Source: Arion vulgaris (taxonomy: Eukaryota; Mollusca; Gastropoda; Stylommatophora; Arionidae). From it: a stretch of 64,000 bases of DNA. A model generated the notes under the pieces. That model was not told where the DNA came from. It worked only from the letters and a program-made list of their open reading frames with translations, and ran no database searches. Position 1 is the first letter of the stretch. Every line of letters begins with the position of its first letter. Of this stretch, positions 61,051 through 64,000 are shown one piece after another. The DNA lies in contig CM036754.1 of assembly GCA_020796225.1 (NCBI GenBank), positions 41,639,779 through 41,703,778 on the forward strand. Direction: 5' to 3'. The translations under genes and the position numbers were made by a program.

Positions 61051-61455
61051 ATCGTTATACGTTGCATTGGGTCTGCAAGCAATGTTTTTATACCGCTCTA
61101 TCCTGGACAGCTCGTACAATCTCTGTTATGGATATGAATTTGATATTTCTCGCCTCTCACAGATAGTTTCTTGGTTTACCTAGGGCGCTCTGTCTTACTT
61201 CAACCTTTTGCCTCCCACTTCCATACTTGCTTTGTGATTCTTGGATAATTTCTTCACAGAGTATACCCAACATATCTCCATCTTCTCTTTCTTATAACAG
61301 CTGTTACTAGTGGTTGACCAAGAATTTCTCTGATTACACAACCTCTCTTAAATTCGTTCCATTGTATGTTCATTATTTTTAGCAGAGATCTATTTACAAA
61401 TATATTCAACTTACTTTCTATAGCTTTTAGTTATTTTCCAACTCTCGCTGATATA
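61050..61455 (-). mobile_element. Non-LTR RT thumb to C-terminus fragment
   Basis: Minus strand reads ILTYISESWKITKS then decayed NEFKRGCVIREILGQPLVTA, VIRKRRWRYVGYTL. Continuous with the 31-bp array. Confidence 0.75.
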
Positions 61456-62432
61456 TGTTAGGATTAATACATCTCTCGCTGATATATGTTAGTATTAATA
61501 CATCTCTCGCTGGTATATGTTAGGATTAATACATCTCTCGCTGGTATATGTTAGCATTAATACATCTCTCGCTGATATATGTTAGGATTAATACATCTCT
61601 CGCTGGTATATGTTAGGATTGATACATCTCTCGCTGGTATATGTTAGGATTAATACATCTCTCGCTGGTATATGTTAGGATTAATACATCTCTCGCTGGT
61701 ATATGTTAGCATTAATACATCTCTCGCTGGTATATGTTAGGATTAATACATCTCTCGCTGGTATATGTTAGCATTAATACATCTCTCGCTGGTATATGTT
61801 AGGATTAATACATCTCTCGCTGATATATGTTAGTATTAATACATCTCTCGCTGGTATATGCTAGGATTAATACATCTCTCGCTGGTATATGTTAGTATTA
61901 ATACATCTCTCGCTGGTATATGTTAGGATTAATACATCTCTCGCTGGTATATGTTATGATTAATACATCTCTCGCTGGTATATGTTAGGATTAATACATC
62001 TCTCGCTGGTATATGTTAGGATTAATACATCTCTCGCTGGTATATGTTAGGATTAATACATCTCTCGCTGGTATATGTTAGGATTAATACATCTCTCGCT
62101 GGTATATGTTAGGATTAATACATCTCTCGCTGGTATATGTTAGTATTAATACATCTCTCGCTGGTATATGTTAGTATTAATACATCTCTCGCTGGTATAT
62201 GTTATGATTAATACATCTCTCGCTGGTATATGTTAGGATTAATACATCTCTCGCTGGTATATGTTAGGATTAATACATCTCTCGCTGGTATATGTTAGGA
62301 TTAATACATCTCTCGCTGGTATATGTTAGTATTAATACATCTCTCGCTGGTATATGTTAGGATTAATACATCTCTCGCTGGTATATGTTAGGATTAATAC
62401 ATCTCTCGCTGGTATATGTTAGGATTAATACA
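61440..62432 (-). repeat. 31-bp minisatellite, about 31 copies, from RT thumb motif
   Basis: Unit GGATTAATACATCTCTCGCT + GGTATATGTTA. On the minus strand it encodes I-L-T-Y-T-S-E-R, the RT thumb motif. Both flanks are RT sequence on the same strand. Confidence 0.93.
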
Positions 62433-62640
62433 TCTGGTATGGATTTGCCGCCTATATTGAAAGGGTCGTAATTCATACAGTTGGCATCGTCTTGTACATT
62501 CCTCATGATGTTATTGGCATATATGTTGAATAAGTATTGGGACATAATACATCCCTGTCGTACCCCCTTTTGAATTTCGAACCATTCTACTATCCTACAC
62601 TGCTCTAACAAGTGGTATTTATTAAACAGACGGTAAAGAT
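62432..62640 (-). mobile_element. Non-LTR RT palm fragment
   Basis: Minus strand reads EIQKGVRQGCIMSQYLFNIY then ANNIMRNVQDDAN and FNIGGKSIPDVL, the conserved G-V-R-Q-G-C block. The catalytic Y-A-D-D block that should follow is absent, and the array begins instead. Confidence 0.88.
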
Positions 62641-62766
62641 AGTTTTTTTATTTATGACGTAACAGTAGAATGTTTTAGTTTTTTTAAAATTCATTGTTGA
62701 GATTATTAAAAAGGTGGTGCATGCCAGTTACTGAACGAGACAACAGGTAGCCATTTCCCTCTGGTA

Positions 62767-63552
62767 TAGCGGTTCCCAAACTGGAGTTCACGGACTACAA
62801 GGTGTTCGCGAGGTACTCAAATGAGTTCTTTAAGCGCTTGAAGAAATGTTATGATCTTTGACATTTCATTTCAAACAGAAAAATAAATTTCAAAAACATG
62901 TATAAAAACAGTGGTAAACTAGTTCCGTTGCGAAATCAAAGGCCCCAGACTAGACCGGAGTCTGAATGTCTGACAAGACAAAATGAAAGACCATTATGTG
63001 GTGTAATAATAACTCCATCGCTAGAAGATTTTCATATATAGAAACGGTTGGGGTCCATGGCAGCAAAATGTATATTTATTTTCCCGATCCAGAAACACTT
63101 GAGCTGAAAGCTCTTCGGCTCGGTGTCATGGACATCGAAACCCTTCGGCTCGGTGTCATGGACATCGAAACCCTTCGGCTCGGTGTCATGGACATCGAAA
63201 CCCTTCGGCTCGGTGTCATGGACATCGAAACCCTTCGGCTCGGTGTCATGGACATCGACACTCTTCAGCTCGGTGTCATGGACATCGACACCCTTCGGCT
63301 CTGTGTCATGGACATCGACACTCTTCAGCTCGGTGTCATGGACATCGACACCCTTCGGCTCTGTGTCATGGACATCGACACCCTTCGGCTCGGTGTCATG
63401 GACATCGACACCCTTCGGTTCGGTGCCACGAACACCGTAAATCTGGGGAACCTGTGGCTTTTCTGCCAGTCCGTGGAGTTGAATCCGCACTCACAGAGGA
63501 CTTGTCACCCGTAAAACGGAGTCCGCAGTAATTCAAAGTTTAGGAACCGCTG
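62767..63552. mobile_element. hAT-like MITE with internal minisatellite
   Basis: Terminal inverted repeats TAGCGGTTCCCAAACT and (right end, reversed) CAGCGGTTCCTAAACT. Flanking 8-bp duplications CTCTGGTA (62759-62766) and CTCTAGTG (63553-63560) match 6 of 8 and fit the hAT preference nTCTAGAn. No transposase. Confidence 0.85.
63100..63440. repeat. 30-bp minisatellite inside the hAT-like MITE, about 11 copies
   Basis: Unit CTTCGGCTCGGTGTCATGGA + CATCGAAACC, with CGACAC variants. The relative at 60230 has only two units. GC-richer than its surroundings. The open frames are artefacts. Confidence 0.95.
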
Positions 63553-63560
63553 CTCTAGTG

Positions 63561-64000
63561 AAGTGATGGAACTGTGCGCCAAAAGAAACCAAAACCTCCA
63601 TAAGAAATTTGTGCTTCTTTTTTTGTTGTTGTTAGAAACAAATTATTTAACTGTAACACATTCTACAGAGCCTAGGTATGCTATGATCATTTGTTTGGCG
63701 TCTGTCAGCCCTGAAGTTACAGTATAACTCCAGATGTGATATTTTAAAGTGGAGTTTTTTCAGTTTGTAAAATCTGACAGTTACCAAGTCTGTATAAATG
63801 TGTTTCTTGTTGGATTATATGCATAAACTGTGGTCGAAGTTAGGATACGTTTGTTCTACATACCCTAGCGGTCTAACGGGGGCGTAACGTACTCATGTTC
63901 TGTGCGCAAACCACACAGATGACAACATGTGGTTAATCGTTCACTACTATTTTATTTAATCCGCTGGGTGCATTTATATTACAATGTATACTAAATTTGG
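63561..64000. other. Unassigned sequence
   Basis: A stretch at 63720-63820 resembles 59130-59215 (AATCT, TCTATA/TGTATAAATGTGTTTC), so it is probably another dispersed repeat. No gene seen to the window end. Confidence 0.4.

Noticed and set aside
63123..63440. Repeat protein from the 30-bp array
   Set aside because: Open in several frames only because the unit length is a multiple of three; lies inside a MITE.
37600..64000. A second host gene downstream of TMEM63
   Set aside because: All frames with recognisable similarity are retroelement remnants or satellite artefacts; no exon series with matching phases was found.

Overview
This is animal nuclear DNA, AT-rich and dominated by transposon debris and tandem repeats. 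It carries one clearly recognisable protein-coding gene, split by GT-AG introns. No bacterial, organellar or viral genome signature is seen. The repeats include tRNA-headed SINEs with a GTCGTAAGAGGCGACT-type core, non-LTR retrotransposons with reverse transcriptase (RT) plus RNase H, and piggyBac-like and hAT-like MITEs. I infer a lophotrochozoan, most likely a mollusc. That rests on memory of similar repeats in molluscs and could not be checked here. Small indels in repeats, and one in a coding exon, suggest long-read assembly noise.

Gene: on the + strand, 20 exons between 4972 and 37565 encode about 710 residues of a TMEM63 (CSC1-like/OSCA family) mechanically gated cation channel. All splice phases are compatible across 19 introns, except exon 9086-9136, which needs one extra base. 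Exons upstream of 4972, encoding the N-terminus and first membrane helix, lie outside the window. The stop codon is at 37563-37565. Exon order follows the family: short cytosolic linker, TM1, TM2, the cytosolic RRM-like domain (12500-22819), then the channel core (23366-35249) and an acidic, Ser-rich tail.

Introns (1-37.4 kb): they hold SINEs, retrotransposon 3' ends and large satellites. A 36-bp array of about 5.1 kb follows exon 14209-14320. A 53-bp array of about 1.8 kb follows exon 20092-20225. A 39-bp AT-rich array precedes the first exon seen.

Downstream (37.6-64 kb): no second host gene was found. The region holds nested RT and RNase H remnants, several SINE families, repeats with a U2 snRNA-like 5' head (49.2-50.5 kb), four or more long minisatellites (41.2-43.5, 47.2-48.7, 55.8-57.7 and 61.4-62.4 kb), a piggyBac-like MITE pair, and a hAT-like MITE with an internal 30-bp minisatellite (62.8-63.6 kb).

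The most unusual theme is that many minisatellites are tandem amplifications of identifiable transposon pieces. These include the RT thumb motif Y-x-S-E-x-W, the RT C-terminus, the RNase H tail, the SINE 5' head and the MITE interior. The flanking single-copy transposon sequence is still attached, so the origin of each array can be read directly.
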